Assembly: GCA_016699815.1 (NCBI GenBank)
Contig: CP065012.1
Location: forward strand, 372,001-436,000
Length of the DNA stretch: 64,000 nucleotides
Reading direction: 5' to 3'
Source: Chitinophagaceae bacterium
GTDB lineage: Bacteria; Bacteroidota; Bacteroidia; Chitinophagales; Chitinophagaceae
In this document: in pieces, positions 49,701-59,149 of the stretch
How the letters are laid out: each line of letters begins with the position of its first letter
Numbering within the stretch: position 1 is the stretch's first letter
Position numbers and translations under genes: made by a program
Notes under the pieces: model-generated
The model's input: the letters and a program-made list of their open reading frames with translations, nothing else
What the model was told of the DNA's origin: nothing
The model's database searches: none

Positions 49701-49766
49701 CCTGTTGTATTAACTGCTTTCCTTTTTTTTTCTATTTTTCTTTTTTATACGTTCTCCCTTATGCAA

Positions 49767-50594
49767 TTAATGTAAATATTGCTCAAAAAAAGCTTTCATA
49801 TCCTTCCATGAAGCAGAGTCTGCGGCTGCATTGTAAGCCACAGCTATATTGAATTTTTTACCCATTTCTGTAGCTTCCGGGTTGGTAAAAGCATGCAAAG
49901 CGCTATCGTAAGCTTTAAAAGTATATTGCGCCCCAATGCTATCCAGGTTTTGCCTGAATTTTGCAATTTCTTCAGGCGAAATAAATTTATCAGCAGCACC
50001 ATGGCATACCAAAATTTTTGCCTTTAACGTATTTTTTTCTGCAGGTACGGTTCTTAAGCCACCATGAAAACTTACTACTGCTTTAAGGTTTTCGCCCAAT
50101 GCCGCAAGATTGAGTACAATAGAGCCGCCAAAGCAATAACCAATTGCTGCAATTTTGCTGGTATCGGCCTGAGGAAAGGTTTTAATTTTTTCCAGCGCCG
50201 CATCAAATCTTTTTTGTGCCGTTAATGGATTAGTATAAAAGGGTGTTGCAAGTTTTGTAGCTTCTTCGGGGTTGTTGCCATTAATGCCGTTTCCATATAA
50301 ATCCACGGCCATGGCAAGGTAGCCCAGGTCGGCCAGTTGCTTTGCCCGTGATTTTGTATAGTCGTTAAGGCCCCACCACTCATGAATGATCATCACTACA
50401 GGTAACTTACCCTGCAAAGCAGAATCGTAAGCAACAAACCCATTCATTGTTATGGAATCTCCTGTATAGGTTACAGGCTCAGCTATAATTACAGGTATTT
50501 TTTTTGCTTCCATTTCAGTTGCTTTGGGTTTCATATTATTATTGCAAGCTGTAAAACAAAACAGTGCAGCCAGTGAGAAAAACAGAAATTTCAT
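49767..50594 (-). CDS. Dienelactone hydrolase family lipoprotein
   Basis: A 275-residue alpha/beta hydrolase anchored as a lipoprotein (signal with lipobox FTAC, then CNNNMKPK). Seen: the oxyanion region VVMIIHEWWGLNDY, the nucleophile elbow GYCFGGS with Cys instead of Ser as in dienelactone hydrolases, the acid in CHGAADKFIS, and the His in LHAFTNP. The substrate is unknown. The mature N terminus lacks the acidic surface-export signal, so a periplasmic location is likely. It converges with scpB. Confidence 0.88.
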   Translation of the reverse strand: MKFLFFSLAALFCFTACNNNMKPKATEMEAKKIPVIIAEPVTYTGDSITMNGFVAYDSALQGKLPVVMIIHEWWGLNDYTKSRAKQLADLGYLAMAVDLYGNGINGNNPEEATKLATPFYTNPLTAQKRFDAALEKIKTFPQADTSKIAAIGYCFGGSIVLNLAALGENLKAVVSFHGGLRTVPAEKNTLKAKILVCHGAADKFISPEEIAKFRQNLDSIGAQYTFKAYDSALHAFTNPEATEMGKKFNIAVAYNAAADSASWKDMKAFFEQYLH

Positions 50595-50665
50595 ACTAAT
50601 GTTTTTTTCAAAAAATTAAAGTACCCTACAAATTTAAATAATTTTTCAGGCTTTTGTTGAAGAGA

Positions 50666-52483
50666 TTAATTAATTAAAACCCTTTCTGGCCGGCGGATAA
50701 AAGTATTATTGTATTTAAACCGGATTTTGGTGCTTAAGTCGCCCCGGAAACCCTTCATACCTGCTGTGGGACTTGGAAAATAATAACCCCTTATTTCAAT
50801 GGTACCCAGGGTAAAGTTTTCGTTTCTGGTGCGCACACCTGCGCCAATTGCCGTATAGCCATGCGTTTTAGATGTGGGTACATTTACCTGCTGTATAAAA
50901 CTAAAATCTGCAAATACAAATGGTGCAAACCTAAAACCCAAAAATTTATTAAGGTTAAAGAAAACAGACTCAAGTTTTAGCGTGGTACGGGTTTTGGCAA
51001 AAATGGAATCGGCATGAAAATAAGGAAGGCCATACTGGCTGTTTAAGTAAAGCGGTTCGTTATACCTGCTGTTCATTTGCTTACTGTAATAAAGGCTTAC
51101 AAAATTTCGGTTGCGCCAATTAGTACCCAACTGCCTCAGTTTGGTAAAATGATAAACACCAAGTAGCAAACTTACATCCTCAAATCTATTACTGTAGTAC
51201 CCGCCCAGTTTTGCCATATACGTAAAAAAAGATTTACGGGTAAAATCGGTACCTTCAAATGACAAGCCGTAATAAGGTCTTTTAGTGCCTTCTACATTAG
51301 TATAACCACCGGTAATGGTTGCCGAAAGACCTTCGGGTACATCTTCATAGCGGCCAAAGCCGTAAATAAAACTTGTTCTTACAAAGTCTTGCTTGTACAA
51401 GGTATATGAAAGTAAAGCGCCATTTCTATCGGCATAGCTGGAGTTGTAATGGGTGTTATAAAATTCGGGCAATTCAAAAAAATGATTGTAATAAGACCGT
51501 ATCCCCACAAAATGCCTCAATTTCCCTGGCTTATCAGATTCTATTTTAGCTTTTGACCCAAAGTTATACCCTATCCATAAATCTATGGTTTGCTTGGAAT
51601 AGGCAAAATAAGTGTTGTAAGATGAGTCGGTATGAAAGCCATTTGTAGTTTTACCAAAAGAAAACTCTGCAGCGCCCATCCAATGAGAATAACGGGATAC
51701 CAATTGTTTATCTAACCGGGTATAAAAATTATTTTCTTCCAGCCTGCCACTGCTAAACGAAGGATTAAAAGTTTTAAACCCGGTAGTAAAATTTAAAAAG
51801 CTTCCTTTAATATTTCTAAAGCTTATATCTGTGCCATAGCCATATTTTGGGTTGCGGCCCTGGTCCATTAATCCGTAAAATGATAATTTATGGCCGGCGC
51901 CACCAAGGTTATCTTCCCGTATTTCAATTTTTGCCCTGTCCGGGCTATACAGGCTCAGGTTGCCGCCAATAGAAAAAACATCACGGGTATAAACAATAAC
52001 CTTTACTGAATTTTCGTATCCTTCCATATCTTCTATAATTATCCTTGCATCTTTTAAATATTCCTGCTCCCTTAAAAAATGTTCGTTATCGGCAATGAGC
52101 AAAGGCGCTACCCTATCCCCTTTTGTAAAAAACAAATTATTTTTTATTACCTGCATTTTGGTATCGTTGTGCAGGGCATTGGCTAACCTTGTGCCAAAAT
52201 TTTTCTTAACAATATTGGTATCGTAAATATTCCTGTCGAAACCCAGTGGGATAATCACCACGGAGCGTATGGTTTTTCCTTTAAATTTTAAGTAAGGGTT
52301 TGCAATGGTAACCGGTTCCAAAGGCGGAACAGAACGGGAAATACTTTTCCCTAATTTACCCAGCAACCCTTTCTTTTTGGCAAGGAAAAAAGTATCCTGT
52401 GGCTCTGTTTTTTGTGCAAAGCAGGCATCTGGGGCACCGGCAATTAATAGTAAAAGAAAAAAGAAAAATCGCATCATGTACAT
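50666..52483 (-). CDS. Outer-membrane beta-barrel protein with N-terminal POTRA-like region
   Basis: A 605-residue protein with signal peptide MRFFFFLLLLIAGAPDACFAQ (MYM precedes it). The N-terminal third holds a POTRA-like unit (GKTIRSVVIIPLGFDRNIYD, then IIIEDMEGYENSVKVIVYTRD). The remainder alternates strands of a 16-strand-type barrel such as GYGTDISFRNIKGSF and SAGMKGFRG near the end, with a C-terminal FIRRPERVLIN instead of a terminal Phe. BamA/TamA/surface-antigen-like; the precise family is not fixed. Transcribed alone on the minus strand. Confidence 0.7.
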   Translation of the reverse strand: MYMMRFFFFLLLLIAGAPDACFAQKTEPQDTFFLAKKKGLLGKLGKSISRSVPPLEPVTIANPYLKFKGKTIRSVVIIPLGFDRNIYDTNIVKKNFGTRLANALHNDTKMQVIKNNLFFTKGDRVAPLLIADNEHFLREQEYLKDARIIIEDMEGYENSVKVIVYTRDVFSIGGNLSLYSPDRAKIEIREDNLGGAGHKLSFYGLMDQGRNPKYGYGTDISFRNIKGSFLNFTTGFKTFNPSFSSGRLEENNFYTRLDKQLVSRYSHWMGAAEFSFGKTTNGFHTDSSYNTYFAYSKQTIDLWIGYNFGSKAKIESDKPGKLRHFVGIRSYYNHFFELPEFYNTHYNSSYADRNGALLSYTLYKQDFVRTSFIYGFGRYEDVPEGLSATITGGYTNVEGTKRPYYGLSFEGTDFTRKSFFTYMAKLGGYYSNRFEDVSLLLGVYHFTKLRQLGTNWRNRNFVSLYYSKQMNSRYNEPLYLNSQYGLPYFHADSIFAKTRTTLKLESVFFNLNKFLGFRFAPFVFADFSFIQQVNVPTSKTHGYTAIGAGVRTRNENFTLGTIEIRGYYFPSPTAGMKGFRGDLSTKIRFKYNNTFIRRPERVLIN

Positions 52484-52681
52484 TTGGTTTATATTCTGCA
52501 GGTATAGCTTTATAAAACTAATAAATCTAAATTAATAAAGCTCCAAAATTTTATCCTCAGAAAAATACAGGCAGGTATAGATCCTTCATCCCTTTCAAAA
52601 TTTTTTATGCTTTTACCCGAAGTGCTTATCTTAGTGGGCAAAATACAAAAATCATTCCTTATCACCATTTCCTGAACCTTC

Positions 52682-53845
52682 ATGAATGAAGTGCCGGCAC
52701 AAAAACCTAAAATTTATTTTTCCAACCTCGATGGAATAAGGTTCCTGTGTTTTTTTGCCGTATTCTGCTTTCATAGTATTCATTCCGATAACCATAAAAT
52801 TTATTCTTCGGTTTTTTTTATTTTTTTAAAGGAAAGGTTATTTGCCAATGGCTATTTAGGCGTAAACTTTTTTTTTGTACTCAGCGGCTTTTTAATAACC
52901 TATTTACTGATTAAAGAAAAACAACTGAATGGAAGGATAAACGTACCAAATTTTTGGATTAGGCGTATCCTCCGTATTTGGCCTTTATATATTGTGTGTG
53001 TGTTTATTGGCTTTTTTCTTTTCCCTTTAATGAAATCATTTGTGGGTGATGCCGGAAATGAAACAGCAGATTTTTGGCATTATCTATTTTTTGCTGCCAA
53101 CTTTGATTATATCCATAAAGGCATGCCTGATGCTCCGGGCCTATCGGTGTTGTGGAGCATTGCCGTAGAAGAGCAATTTTATCTGGTATGGCCATTGCTG
53201 CTCTCCATAATTCCTATTAAAAGGTATTGGATAGCGTTTGCGGTAATACTTGCCGGTAGCTGGGTTTATAGGGCTTTGCATAACAGCCCTGTAGCTGACG
53301 CCCATTTTAAGCCGCATGAAATGCATACCTTTTCCTGCATTGGCGATATGGCCATGGGCGCTTTTGGCGCCTGGCTGAGCATTGTAAATAAAAAATGCTT
53401 TCATTATTTTAAATTAATGCCAAGAGTAATTATTTTTTTTGCTTATGCCCTCTTTTTCCTTTTTTTATTTTTCCGGCAGGATATTTTTATCAATAACCCT
53501 TACCTAAGGATATTTGAACGCAGCATCCTGGCGCTGGCCATAATTATCATAATACTGGAACAATGCTTTGCCGAAACTTCTTATTTTAAAATGAGCGGCT
53601 TAAAAAAAATTACACAATTGGGTGTGGTTACTTATGGCCTGTATTGTATCCACTTTATAATTATATCTTTAGTTACGGCAATTTCTAAAAAATTTGGGTT
53701 AGATGCACATTTATGGCAGGTAATCATTTTGCAACCGGTAATAAGCCTGGTTATTACAATAGGTTTAAGCCTGCTGAGTTACAAATATTTTGAACTGCCT
53801 TTCCTTAAATTGAAAAACAGGTTTGCCTATATAGTGAAAGAATAA
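52682..53845 (+). CDS. Acyltransferase family 3 membrane protein
   Basis: A 387-residue polytopic protein of the acyltransferase-3 (OafA-like) family: NLDGIRFLCFFAVFCFHS with the catalytic His near the N terminus, VLSGFLITYLLIKEK, NFWIRRILRIWPLYIVCVF with the conserved Arg, and about ten helices ending at YFELPFLKLKNRF. These O-acylate surface glycans or lipids. It lies on the plus strand just before the SGNH hydrolase (minus) and the DprE-like operon, which would supply a glycan for it to modify. Confidence 0.85.
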   Translation: MNEVPAQKPKIYFSNLDGIRFLCFFAVFCFHSIHSDNHKIYSSVFFIFLKERLFANGYLGVNFFFVLSGFLITYLLIKEKQLNGRINVPNFWIRRILRIWPLYIVCVFIGFFLFPLMKSFVGDAGNETADFWHYLFFAANFDYIHKGMPDAPGLSVLWSIAVEEQFYLVWPLLLSIIPIKRYWIAFAVILAGSWVYRALHNSPVADAHFKPHEMHTFSCIGDMAMGAFGAWLSIVNKKCFHYFKLMPRVIIFFAYALFFLFLFFRQDIFINNPYLRIFERSILALAIIIIILEQCFAETSYFKMSGLKKITQLGVVTYGLYCIHFIIISLVTAISKKFGLDAHLWQVIILQPVISLVITIGLSLLSYKYFELPFLKLKNRFAYIVKE

Positions 53846-53860
53846 AGCTGCTTGAGAAAA

Positions 53861-54766
53861 TTACTCACCATCACTTATAATTTGCACTACATGGTTGCTG
53901 CCAACCGTAAGTGTAGCGCCATCTTCGCAGGTAAGTTTTTTAATTGCCACATCGGCTTGAATTATTGGATAATGCGGCCTACCCGAAGGAATAACCACTG
54001 CTTCAGTGGGTACAGGCACCTTATTGGTAATCCAGTTTGCAGCATCTGCCCAGTCTTCATTCTTAACACCAGTCCACCGGTTGCCTATTTCTGCAAATAA
54101 AATATTTTTCTGCAACACAATATTGGCAAGCATAGCATGGCCTGCAGGGTTGAGGTGAACATTGTCGCCTAAGGCAAACTGCGGTTTAATAATTATCGGC
54201 GGGTCTTGCACAATATCATCCCAAAAATTTAAAGCCCAATTGCCAAAATTTTGTTTAATCAGTAACTCTAAATCTTTTAACCTTTGCCTTTCACCACCGG
54301 CAGGGTTAAAGTCGTCCCTGGGTTGAGTAGTGGTAATATAACACGCTATGCCTGCCGCATTGGCTGAATCTTTCATTGTTTGTAAGCAAAATATTATTTC
54401 AGCATAAGGCATCCACTGGTAATTATTACTGGGAAAATTTACAATAATTACATCGGGTTTAGGATCAAAGTGAATGGCCCTTGTAATATTAAACTGCGGA
54501 TTGGGTGCATTTCTTCCAGGAGGTGGGACAAAGGATGTGGGCATCCCAATATAACAATCAATACCTGGAACTGCAATGTTATAGAGCGTATCTAAAACAC
54601 CCGCAGTTTTATAAAAATTTTTTATCCTTCCGGCATAGCTGCTGTCTGCTGGCACACCATATCCATAAGAGGTAGAAGAACCCACCAAACAAATTCTTTT
54701 ATTTTGTGCAGATGAAGGAAAATTAAGGGTGAGAATAATCCCTAAATACAATAAAGTAATTTTCAT
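53861..54766 (-). CDS. Secreted SGNH/GDSL-type hydrolase
   Basis: A 301-residue protein with a signal peptide (ITLLYLGIILTLNFPSSAQ). Seen: block I VGSSTSYGYGVPADSSYAGR with the nucleophile Ser, an Asn block IVNFPSNN, and block V DNVHLNPAGH with Asp-x-x-His. It is thus a lipase/acetylesterase-like SGNH enzyme. A C-terminal extension (WTGVKNEDWADAANW onward) resembles a small beta domain found at ends of secreted Bacteroidota proteins. It could remove acyl groups from a surface glycan, opposite to the neighbouring acyltransferase, but that is inference. Confidence 0.8.
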   Translation of the reverse strand: MKITLLYLGIILTLNFPSSAQNKRICLVGSSTSYGYGVPADSSYAGRIKNFYKTAGVLDTLYNIAVPGIDCYIGMPTSFVPPPGRNAPNPQFNITRAIHFDPKPDVIIVNFPSNNYQWMPYAEIIFCLQTMKDSANAAGIACYITTTQPRDDFNPAGGERQRLKDLELLIKQNFGNWALNFWDDIVQDPPIIIKPQFALGDNVHLNPAGHAMLANIVLQKNILFAEIGNRWTGVKNEDWADAANWITNKVPVPTEAVVIPSGRPHYPIIQADVAIKKLTCEDGATLTVGSNHVVQIISDGE

Positions 54767-54999
54767 TTATGCCGGTATCTTTTTAAAAGAATATGGGATT
54801 TCTCAGGTTCTTGGCTGGCCAGAAAGCACAAAGGTATTATAAATAAATAGGCATTATAACCACTTAAATGTAATGTGCGTAAATGCATTAATTAGACTGA
54901 TTTATAGTATTTTTACATGGGTATAGCTTACAGTCTTTGCAGAATATCAAACACTTAGATTGCTTGATAATAATGTAAGTATCTTTAGCCTTTTCCACA

Positions 55000-56316
55000 A
55001 TGGCCATAAAAAAAACAGAAAATATTACCAATTGGGGCAATTACCCTGCTATTGATGCTGAAGTTTTGGCTTTTCAATCGGTAAATGAAGCAAGGGAAGA
55101 AATTAGCCGTTGCTCTAAAATTATTGCCCGGGGAAATGGAAGGTGCTATGGAGATGCCTCTTTGCAAAAAACCGTTATTGCAACAAAACGATGGAATAAA
55201 TTTATTGCCTTTGAGAGGCAAAATGGTGAAATAGAATGTGAATCGGGTGTATTATTATCTGAAGTTATAGAGCTAATCATACCAGCAGGCTTTTTTATTG
55301 TGGTTACGCCGGGTACAAAATTTGTAACAGTTGGCGGAGCAATTGCTTCGGATATTCATGGAAAAAACCACCATGTAGACGGGTGCTTTAGTGAACACGT
55401 TATTTTTTTTACCCTGCTCACCGAAAACGGGGAAATCAAAAAATGTTCAAGGGATGAAAATGAAGATTTGTTTTGGGCAACAATGGGTGGAATGGGTTTA
55501 ACCGGGCTTATACTCACTGCCCGTTTCAAACTTAAAAAAATTGAAACAGCATATATCCGTAATGAAGCCATACAAGCAAAAAACCTCGATGAAATTTTTA
55601 CTCTTTTTGATGCATCGGAAAGCTGGACCTATAATGTTGCATGGCTCGATTGCCTGCAAAAAGGAAAAAATATTGGCAAATCCATAATGCTTCGTGGTGA
55701 ACATGCCCGCTTAGATGAATTGCCGAAAAAATTGAAAAAACATGCATTAAATCCAAAGAAAAAAATTTCGTTTGACATTCCATTTTATTTTCCATCTTTT
55801 GCATTAAACCCGGTTACTATTAAAATTTTTAACTGGTTATTTTATCATAAGCAAGGTAAAAAGCACTTAAAAAATTTTGTAGACCTGGAGAGTTTCTTTT
55901 ACCCTTTGGATGCTATCCACAACTGGAACAAAATTTACGGCAAAAAAGGTTTTATACAATACCAGTTTGTAATACCAAAGCATAAAGGCAAAGAAGGTAT
56001 GCGGCAAATTTTAGAAACCATTGCAGCCAGTGGTAACGGGTCTTTTTTGGTGGTTTTAAAATTATTTGGGCGCAATAACCCACTTGCTTACAATGCTTTT
56101 CCTTTTGAAGGTTACACATTAGCGCTGGATTTTAAAGTAAACAACAAATTAACTGCATTGGTTGCAACGCTGGACGGTATTGTAGAAAAATACGGAGGAA
56201 GGATTTACCGTACTAAAGATGCTATGTCCAAACCATCATTAACTTCTTATTTAAAAAATATTGATTCTCCCAAATTTAATTCATTACAAAACGAACGCAT
56301 CAATTCAACGCTTTAA
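55000..56316 (+). CDS. FAD-binding oxidase, DprE1-like (decaprenylphosphoryl-ribose 2'-oxidase type)
   Basis: A 438-residue VAO/PCMH-fold flavoenzyme. Seen: ARGNGRCYGDASLQ, the FAD-pyrophosphate loop VTVGGAIASDIHGKNHH (17 residues typical of DprE1), GGMGLTGLILTARFKL, and late FEGYTLALDFKV and RTKDAMSKPSL with a conserved Lys. In mycobacteria DprE1 oxidises decaprenyl-phosphoryl-ribose at C2 for DprE2 to reduce. The mycobacterial active-site Cys in its ICVDFP motif reads LALDFK here, so Cys is Ala. It begins a five-gene operon; the next ATG is four bases after its stop. Confidence 0.82.
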   Translation: MAIKKTENITNWGNYPAIDAEVLAFQSVNEAREEISRCSKIIARGNGRCYGDASLQKTVIATKRWNKFIAFERQNGEIECESGVLLSEVIELIIPAGFFIVVTPGTKFVTVGGAIASDIHGKNHHVDGCFSEHVIFFTLLTENGEIKKCSRDENEDLFWATMGGMGLTGLILTARFKLKKIETAYIRNEAIQAKNLDEIFTLFDASESWTYNVAWLDCLQKGKNIGKSIMLRGEHARLDELPKKLKKHALNPKKKISFDIPFYFPSFALNPVTIKIFNWLFYHKQGKKHLKNFVDLESFFYPLDAIHNWNKIYGKKGFIQYQFVIPKHKGKEGMRQILETIAASGNGSFLVVLKLFGRNNPLAYNAFPFEGYTLALDFKVNNKLTALVATLDGIVEKYGGRIYRTKDAMSKPSLTSYLKNIDSPKFNSLQNERINSTL

Positions 56317-56319
56317 ACA

Positions 56320-57045
56320 ATGGTAATACTCGGCGCCAACTCTGATATTTCACAAGCTTTTATTGAAAAAGTATTAAGCAAAAATGAACGCTACCCGGTT
56401 ATTTATTTATTGAGTTCCCATGCAGAAAATGCAAAAAGGATAGCCCGGCATTTTGAAGTGAAATATCAACAACAATTTGAAATTATCGCTTTTGACCTTA
56501 GTAAAGAAAATGATTATACCCAACTGGCAAATATTGATAGCAAGATGGTTTTTTGTGCAAGCGGTTACCTGGGATTAGATGCTGCAAATGGCTTGTATGA
56601 CGATAGCAATACCCAAAAAATAACTTGTATCAATTATAGCAACCTCGTGTTATTACTCAATCATTTTGCACAAGAATTTGAAGCCAAAGGCATGGGTACC
56701 ATTATTGCCTTAACCAGCGTAGCCGGCGAAAGAGGAAGGCAAAGCAATTTTATTTATGGCAGCGCCAAAGCAGGGTTTACCACCTATTTGCAGGGTTTAA
56801 GAAATTATTTATTTCATAAGGGTGTACATGTGCTTACGGTAATTCCAGGGTTTATGGATACGCAAATGACAGCAGGTATCCAAACGCCTAAACTGCTTAC
56901 TGCCAGCCCGCAAAAAGCTGCAGCAATAATTTACAAAGCCTGGAAAAGAAAAAAAAATGTAGTATATGTTACTCCTGTTTGGCGTTTAATCATGCTTATG
57001 ATACGCAACATACCGGAATTTATATTTAAAAAGATGAAAATGTAA
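56320..57045 (+). CDS. Short-chain dehydrogenase, DprE2-like (2'-keto reductase)
   Basis: A 241-residue SDR. Seen: the N-terminal VILGANSDISQAFIEK with the glycine-rich nucleotide loop, the catalytic Ser region TSVAGERGRQSNF, and the YxxxK pair in YGSAKAG. The SVAGERGRQSNFIYGSAKAG block is the form seen in DprE2, which reduces the 2'-keto intermediate to the arabinose epimer with NADH. It directly follows the DprE1-like gene by three bases. A C-terminal hydrophobic segment IMLMIRNIPEFIFKKM hints at membrane association. Confidence 0.85.
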   Translation: MVILGANSDISQAFIEKVLSKNERYPVIYLLSSHAENAKRIARHFEVKYQQQFEIIAFDLSKENDYTQLANIDSKMVFCASGYLGLDAANGLYDDSNTQKITCINYSNLVLLLNHFAQEFEAKGMGTIIALTSVAGERGRQSNFIYGSAKAGFTTYLQGLRNYLFHKGVHVLTVIPGFMDTQMTAGIQTPKLLTASPQKAAAIIYKAWKRKKNVVYVTPVWRLIMLMIRNIPEFIFKKMKM

Positions 57046-57087
57046 TATCTTAGATTTCCTTAGCAGCCAATCCAATCAATACCGCTT

Positions 57088-58239
57088 ATGCCTTTATCTG
57101 ATACGCATACTTTGCAAAACAATTTCAAATTAAGCAAATGGTTTATTATCATTTGCCTTGCATTGCTTGCCTTATACCCTATTTATAAAAATTTTTATTA
57201 CAGCCAGGCGCATTTAACTTACGAGCGGCATATTGCCGTAATAGAAAAACGCTCGGAGTTTTATAACCCGTGGCAATACCGGGTTTTGATGCCTTATATC
57301 AACCAGGGTTTATTTTGGCTATACAACCATTCCATTGATAAGATTTATCCAATTGAACAAAAAATCAATTTTAATTTCCATAAAACATCCGGTACGGTTG
57401 AGCAAACCGACCAATTTCTTAAACTGATGCAAACACCCGGCGCTGCCCGGTACATGATTATTTTTATTTTGGTAAGGTGGGCGCTAAACTTTCTTATTTT
57501 ATTACTGGCATGGCGGCTTTGGCGCCACTTTATTAAAAGTGACTGGCTGGCTTTATTGGGGGTAAATTTTATTGCACTGGCCATGGGCAACGCTGTAGCT
57601 ATTGCCGACCTTGCCTTTAATACTTATGCCGATATTATTTTTTACCTTTTAGCAGCCCTCATTATTGTTGAGAAGAAAAATAAAATGTGGCTTGTTCCCA
57701 TTACTATACTTTCATCTTTTAACCGGGAAACGGGCATGTTGATACCTGCATTATACTTTATTTCTCAGGTAGATTTTTCTCAAATGTGTGCAGGCAAATT
57801 TTCTTTCAAAAAAATTATTTGGCCCCATCTCAGTACCTGGATGTTTACCGCTGTACTTTACCTTCTCTTTTTAGCCGTATTTGTTTATTTACGCTGGTAT
57901 TTTGGTTACCAACCGCAGCAAATGTGGAAAGTTCCGGCAGGATGGCCCATGCTTAAATTAAATTTAATGAGCGCTGTTGGCTTAAAAGGCTATTTGGAAT
58001 TAATTGGCACTTTTGGCATTGTTCCTTTAATCATCCTGTACAAATTCAAGGCATTTCCCTACTTATTAAAAAAATGGTTTTTATTTTTGGCGCCTATTTG
58101 GTTCCTGGTACATTATATTTCTGTTCCGGCATATCAAACCCGGTTATTTTTGGTACCCATCATTCTTATTTTTATGCCCATGATACTATGGCTTACTGAG
58201 CAACATATTTTTTCTTTATCCGATAAAATTAAAACTTAA
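57088..58239 (+). CDS. Polytopic membrane protein, GT-C-like
   Basis: A 383-residue membrane protein with about nine to ten helices. An early loop has NPWQYRVLMPYINQG and a middle segment has SSFNRETGMLIPALYF, both reminiscent of GT-C glycosyltransferases acting on polyprenyl-phosphate sugars. I cannot confirm the aspartate pair of the catalytic first loop. Its place inside the DprE1-DprE2-UbiA-HAD operon (42 and 14 bases from its neighbours) supports a role in using or flipping the lipid-linked pentose. Confidence 0.65.
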   Translation: MPLSDTHTLQNNFKLSKWFIIICLALLALYPIYKNFYYSQAHLTYERHIAVIEKRSEFYNPWQYRVLMPYINQGLFWLYNHSIDKIYPIEQKINFNFHKTSGTVEQTDQFLKLMQTPGAARYMIIFILVRWALNFLILLLAWRLWRHFIKSDWLALLGVNFIALAMGNAVAIADLAFNTYADIIFYLLAALIIVEKKNKMWLVPITILSSFNRETGMLIPALYFISQVDFSQMCAGKFSFKKIIWPHLSTWMFTAVLYLLFLAVFVYLRWYFGYQPQQMWKVPAGWPMLKLNLMSAVGLKGYLELIGTFGIVPLIILYKFKAFPYLLKKWFLFLAPIWFLVHYISVPAYQTRLFLVPIILIFMPMILWLTEQHIFSLSDKIKT

Positions 58240-58253
58240 CCAATAATGTAATA

Positions 58254-59144
58254 ATGAAGGATATTATTCATCTCATACGGCCTAAAGACTGGGCAAAAAA
58301 CCTTTTTTTGTTTGTGCCTTTGTTTTTTGCCGGCAGGTTATTTGAAATGGAAACCATCAAAGAACTTTTTTATGGATTTCTTTGTTTTTGCGCCATTGCC
58401 AGTGCCGTATATATTATTAACGACTACAGGGATATTGAATTTGATAAGCTGCACCCGGAAAAATCCAGTCGTCCGTTGGCCTCCGGAAAAATATCGAAAC
58501 CTAAAGCTGTAATATTAGCCATACTACTCATTATTGCAGGATTTACCGGCGCATGGTTTATTAGGGACAAGTTTATGTTTGTACTGGCCCTTTATTTTTT
58601 ACTGAACCTTGCTTACAGTTTCGGTTTAAAAAATTTACCTATTGTTGATATCGTTATCATTGCAATTGGCTTTGTGTTGCGCATAAAAGCCGGGGCAGTA
58701 ATTGCCAAAGTAGGCCTTACGGAATGGCTTACCATAATGGTTTTTTTACTTGCTTTATTTATGGCGCTGGCAAAAAGAAGGGACGATGTAATTTTAAAGA
58801 ACCAATCGGGAATGGATATGCGAAAAGCCGTAAAAGGCTACAACCTGCAATTTATTAATGTGGGTATTTCGCTCATAAGCTCCATTATTATTGTTTCTTA
58901 CATTATGTACACAATGTCCAATGAAGTGCAGGAGCGCATTGGCACTTACAGGATTTATTACACGGCGCTTTTTGTAATCATGGGTTTGTTCCGGTACCTG
59001 CAACTCGTTTATGTAGATGAAAAATCTCAATCGCCTACTAAAATTTTGTATAAAGACAGGTTTATACAGGTTTGTTTAATTTTATGGATTGTGTGCTTCT
59101 ATGTAATTCTTTATATAAAAGACTTTTCACTTTTTGAAACTTAA
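58254..59144 (+). CDS. UbiA-family phosphoribosyltransferase (DPPR-synthase-like)
   Basis: A 296-residue integral membrane prenyltransferase. Seen: the N-terminal IRPKDWAKNLFLFVPLFFAG, the polyprenyl-phosphate signature INDYRDIEFDKLHPEKSSRP (first Asp-rich motif at about residues 56-74, with the HPxKxxRP extension typical of decaprenyl-phosphate 5-phosphoribosyltransferases rather than ubiquinone enzymes), and the second motif LAKRRDDVI. It would join PRPP to a polyprenyl phosphate. The next gene starts five bases after its stop, and the pair corresponds to the HAD-UbiA fusions seen in other bacteria. Confidence 0.85.
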   Translation: MKDIIHLIRPKDWAKNLFLFVPLFFAGRLFEMETIKELFYGFLCFCAIASAVYIINDYRDIEFDKLHPEKSSRPLASGKISKPKAVILAILLIIAGFTGAWFIRDKFMFVLALYFLLNLAYSFGLKNLPIVDIVIIAIGFVLRIKAGAVIAKVGLTEWLTIMVFLLALFMALAKRRDDVILKNQSGMDMRKAVKGYNLQFINVGISLISSIIIVSYIMYTMSNEVQERIGTYRIYYTALFVIMGLFRYLQLVYVDEKSQSPTKILYKDRFIQVCLILWIVCFYVILYIKDFSLFET

Positions 59145-59149
59145 TTTCC